A stretch of 5,762 bases of DNA. Source: an uncultured Campylobacter sp. Its GTDB lineage: Bacteria; Campylobacterota; Campylobacteria; Campylobacterales; Campylobacteraceae. Under the pieces are notes generated by a model. It had not been told where the DNA came from, made no database searches, and saw only the letters and a program-made list of their open reading frames with translations. This document shows positions 4,361 to 5,762 of the stretch, one piece after another; position 1 is the first letter of the stretch; the number at the start of each line of letters is the position of its first letter. The stretch is taken from assembly GCF_938045405.1 (NCBI RefSeq), contig NZ_CALIMW010000286.1, forward strand, positions 1 to 5,762, written 5' to 3'. A program made the translations under genes and the position numbers.

Positions 4361-4656
4361 CGAAGCTCCTTTAAAATTTCCTTAGCTTTTTCAATATCAC
4401 GCGCTTGAGTGGATTTGTCGCCGCCACAAAGCAAGATAATCAACGTATCGCCTTTAAAAGTAAAATAAATTCTAATGCCGCCTGAAACGAAAATTCTAAG
4501 CTCATATATATCAGTAGCATTAGTTACGGATTTATAATCGCCGAAATAGTCCTCATTTTTTATTTTGTCGATACGACGCAGAATCGAAGCTTTGGCTTTA
4601 TAATCCAATAAATTCTTATACCATTTTTCAAAGTATGGAGTATATTTTACTTGCAT
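4357..4656 (-). CDS. RelE/HigB-like toxin of HI1419 type
   Basis: This 99-aa protein matches the COG3657 'addiction module killer' pattern. It has an N-terminal helical hairpin (FEKWYKNLLDYKAKASILRRIDKI), GDYKSV (39-44), ELRIFVSGGIRIYF (52-65) and the C-terminal block LLCGGDKSTQARDIEKAKEI (75-94). These correspond to the RelE-fold beta strands and the conserved G-D-K-x-x-Q-x-x-D-I tail. The family consists of ribosome-dependent mRNA endonucleases or relatives that stop growth when the antitoxin is lost; activity here is inferred. The gene appears intact. It has no ribosome site, and a TATAAT at 4668-4663 would start transcription at about the ATG, so its mRNA may be leaderless. It sits directly next to the attachment site, a common spot for prophage stabilisation modules. 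Confidence 0.85.
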   Translation of the reverse strand: MQVKYTPYFEKWYKNLLDYKAKASILRRIDKIKNEDYFGDYKSVTNATDIYELRIFVSGGIRIYFTFKGDTLIILLCGGDKSTQARDIEKAKEILKELR

Positions 4657-4662
4657 AAAGCT

Positions 4663-4691
4663 ATTATATATCTTTGTAGCTTAATGGCTAC
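4663..4691 (-). promoter_or_regulatory. Promoter and operator-like dyad of the toxin-antitoxin pair
   Basis: On the minus strand TATAAT (4668-4663) lies 6 bases before the toxin ATG. Just upstream, GTAGC (4676-4680) and GCTAC (4687-4691) form an inverted repeat around TTAATG, spanning the spacer and -35 position. It is a plausible site for autorepression by the antitoxin. No other strong -35 is seen. Confidence 0.5.
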
Positions 4692-4707
4692 TTAGGTGCA
4701 CGAATTC

Positions 4708-4752
4708 CTCATAACCCGAAGGTCGGTGGTTCAAATCCACCCTCTGCAACCA
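4708..4752 (+). other. Prophage attachment site: 3' half of tRNA-fMet gene
   Basis: The 45 bases match an initiator tRNA from the anticodon loop to the end: CTCATAA loop (4708-4714, CAT anticodon), 3' anticodon strand CCCGA (4715-4719), variable loop AGGTC, T arm GGTGG-TTCAAAT-CCACC (4725-4741), 3' acceptor strand CTCTGCA (4742-4748), discriminator A and CCA. The CCC of the anticodon stem and the A72 position are initiator features. The bases to the left cannot pair: AATTC stands where the other anticodon strand should be, and there is no matching acceptor strand. It is therefore a fragment and not a gene. Integrases commonly recombine in the 3' half of tRNAs and leave such a duplicate at the far end. 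The intact tRNA-fMet should lie on the plus strand beyond the left edge. Confidence 0.85.
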
Positions 4753-5054
4753 ATATCTTTAAATTTATATCACAGCATCGTGACTTCAAAATTTTACTCT
4801 TGACTTCATTGAGGAATAAGAAAATCTTCTATAATCTAAATCGGGGTATTTTATCTACTAATTTATTTCAAGCTAATGGCTTAAAATTAATAATTATCGA
4901 GAAAGATATATAAAATTCTTTAAATTGTAAAATTTGCCGACTCGTCTAAAATTTGTGATTTATCATACCACCAATCTTATCAATAATATTAAATAGGAAT
5001 TGCGAAAGACTTAAATTTGCACGGATTTTATTATCGTAACATTTAGAATTTTAA
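4753..5054. other. Gene-free chromosomal stretch next to the prophage
   Basis: About 300 bases of AT-rich DNA between the att core and the insertion sequence. I find no credible ORF or RNA gene. The only signal is a TATAAT at 4830-4835 preceded by TTGACT at 4800-4805, but the 24-bp spacing is too long for a normal pair. If the -10 works alone, its original target is missing, which would fit displacement by the insertion sequence. The segment is presumably the original downstream flank of tRNA-fMet. Confidence 0.4.
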
Positions 5055-5098
5055 GGCTCTCTTTAACTTAAGCTCACACAAAGGAGTAGTAAGTTACG
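5055..5098 (+). mobile_element. Candidate left end and leader of the insertion sequence
   Basis: GGCTCTCTTTAACTTAAGC begins at 5055, about 45 bases before the transposase start, roughly where the left terminal inverted repeat of short IS1595-family elements would be. Its partner would lie right of the window, so the boundary is a guess. The ribosome site AAGGAG follows at 5081-5086. Confidence 0.35.
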
Positions 5099-5762
5099 AT
5101 GAGAGCTATGAAAAACAGGTATATAGTCCGTTCCCGAATTTCGCAGAAGAAATTTAGAGAAATTCTCAAGTACTTCACAGAAGATATAGAAGCATCAAAG
5201 ATATCAAATTTAACTAAAATCTCAGAAGTAACCCTATGTAAAATCTTTAGAAAAATAAGAGCTCTTATGTCTAAAGAGTGCGAAAAGATAAGTAAATTTA
5301 GCGGTGAGATTTCCAGCTCGCAAGCTCGCCTAGAAGCTTCGCTTTGAGATTGATGAAAGCTACTTCGGATCTAAAAGAGTAAGGGGTAAAAGAGGTAGAG
5401 GCGCAGCAAATAAAACGCCAGTGTTCAGTATGCTTAAAAGAGACGGCAAAGTTTATACTCAGATAGTTAAAAACTGCTCTGCTAGTGAGCTAATACCCAT
5501 ATTATCGCAATATAGCGAGCTTGATAGCTCTACTATCTATTCTGATTGCTGGAAGGCTTATGACGGATTAGTAGATTACGGAGCCAAAGAGCACTACAGG
5601 GTGAAGCACTCTAAAAATGAATTTGCTAACGGTAAAAATCATATAAACGGCATAGAAAACTTCTGGGGTTAAGCTAAATTTAAAGGTATTAAGAAAGAGA
5701 ATTTCTTGCTTCATCTTAAAGAGTGTGAATTTAGATATAATACTAAAACTACACAGGAAAAC
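5099..5762 (+). pseudogene. IS1595/IS1016-type transposase, disrupted and cut by window end
   Basis: The first segment (5099-5347, 82 codons) has the N-terminal region of IS1016-like transposases (RYIVRSRISQKKFREILKYF, then an HTH-like SNLTKISEVTLCKIFRKIR), up to FSGE. The second part lies in another frame (from about 5343): FEIDESYFGSKRVRGKRGRG, VFSMLKRDGKVYTQIV, TIYSDCWKAYDGLVDYG, HYRVKHSKNEFANGKNHING, IENFWG. Catalytic candidates are D (5352-5354), D (5544-5546) and E (5655-5657). Removing 5309-5342 (34 bp) restores SGE-FEIDESYFG in frame. A TAA at 5670-5672 interrupts FWG-AKFKG, where about five family residues also seem missing; the frame then continues as KENFLLHLKECEFRY to the edge. 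AAGGAG (5081-5086) precedes the ATG at 5099. The element is almost certainly unable to make its own transposase. Confidence 0.85.
5309..5342. repeat. 34-bp repeat-rich insertion inside the transposase
   Basis: This segment contains AGCTCGC twice (5315-5321, 5323-5329) and a variant AGCTTCGC (5335-5342). It interrupts the conserved SGE-FEIDESYFG region and causes the +1 frameshift that ends the first segment at 5345-5347. The heptamer TGAGATT occurs on both sides (5305-5311 and 5345-5351), like a short duplication at the insertion point. Confidence 0.6.

Noticed and set aside
4676..4752. Complete tRNA-Met gene
   Set aside because: Only the part from the anticodon loop onward fits. The left half gives AATTC opposite CCCGA in the anticodon stem and no acceptor strand to pair with CTCTGCA. 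The GTAGC/GCTAC dyad resembles a D arm but is not in a consistent cloverleaf.
4800..4835. Strong sigma-70 promoter TTGACT...TATAAT
   Set aside because: The spacing is 24 bp, far from 17, and no gene follows before the insertion sequence. Only a possible stand-alone -10 remains.

Overview
The window looks like one end of an integrated filamentous phage (inovirus) in an AT-rich epsilonproteobacterial chromosome, most likely Campylobacter (an oral species such as the C. concisus group would fit). This rests on gene order, the style of the coat and adsorption proteins, strong A/T bias with many AAATTT-type motifs, and AT-rich codon choice. The species is an inference.

Positions 1-3021, all on the minus strand, form the virion module. 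Reading 5' to 3' (right to left) it holds: a probable ssDNA-binding protein (3021-2641); the major coat protein with a cleavable signal peptide (2563-2348); an intrinsic terminator just after it; three very small membrane proteins (38, 44 and 43 aa, at 2301-2185, 2188-2054 and 2035-1904) that fit the role of pVII/pIX-type end-cap proteins; a 170-base non-coding block with two large GC-rich hairpins; a pIII/TspB-like adsorption protein (1733-414); a pVI-like minor coat protein (414-19); and the first codons of a further gene (17-1), most likely the Zot/pI assembly ATPase. The order V - VIII - terminator - small caps - III - VI - I closely parallels Ff phages.

Positions 3022-3306 are the divergent control region. 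It carries an extended -10 promoter on the plus strand, an array of GAATT-N6-AATTC dyads, and on the minus side a leader with a stable hairpin whose loop is exactly complementary (12 nt) to the ribosome binding site of the ssDNA-binding protein gene. Rightward from here lie a small HTH regulator (3307-3558) and, overlapping it, a secreted 175-aa protein of unknown function (3548-4075). Facing them is a HigBA/HI1419-HI1420-type toxin-antitoxin pair (4656-4082, minus).

The prophage ends at 4708-4752, an exact 3' half of an initiator tRNA-Met gene (anticodon loop to CCA). This is the duplicated attachment-site core; the intact tRNA-fMet should lie beyond the left edge. A replication initiator and an integrase are not in the window and are expected to the left, beyond Zot.

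Beyond the att site, 4753-5054 is chromosomal non-coding DNA with only a weak promoter-like sequence. It is followed by a broken IS1595/IS1016-type transposase (5099 to beyond 5762). That gene is disrupted by a 34-bp repeat-rich insertion that shifts the frame, and by a later stop codon.
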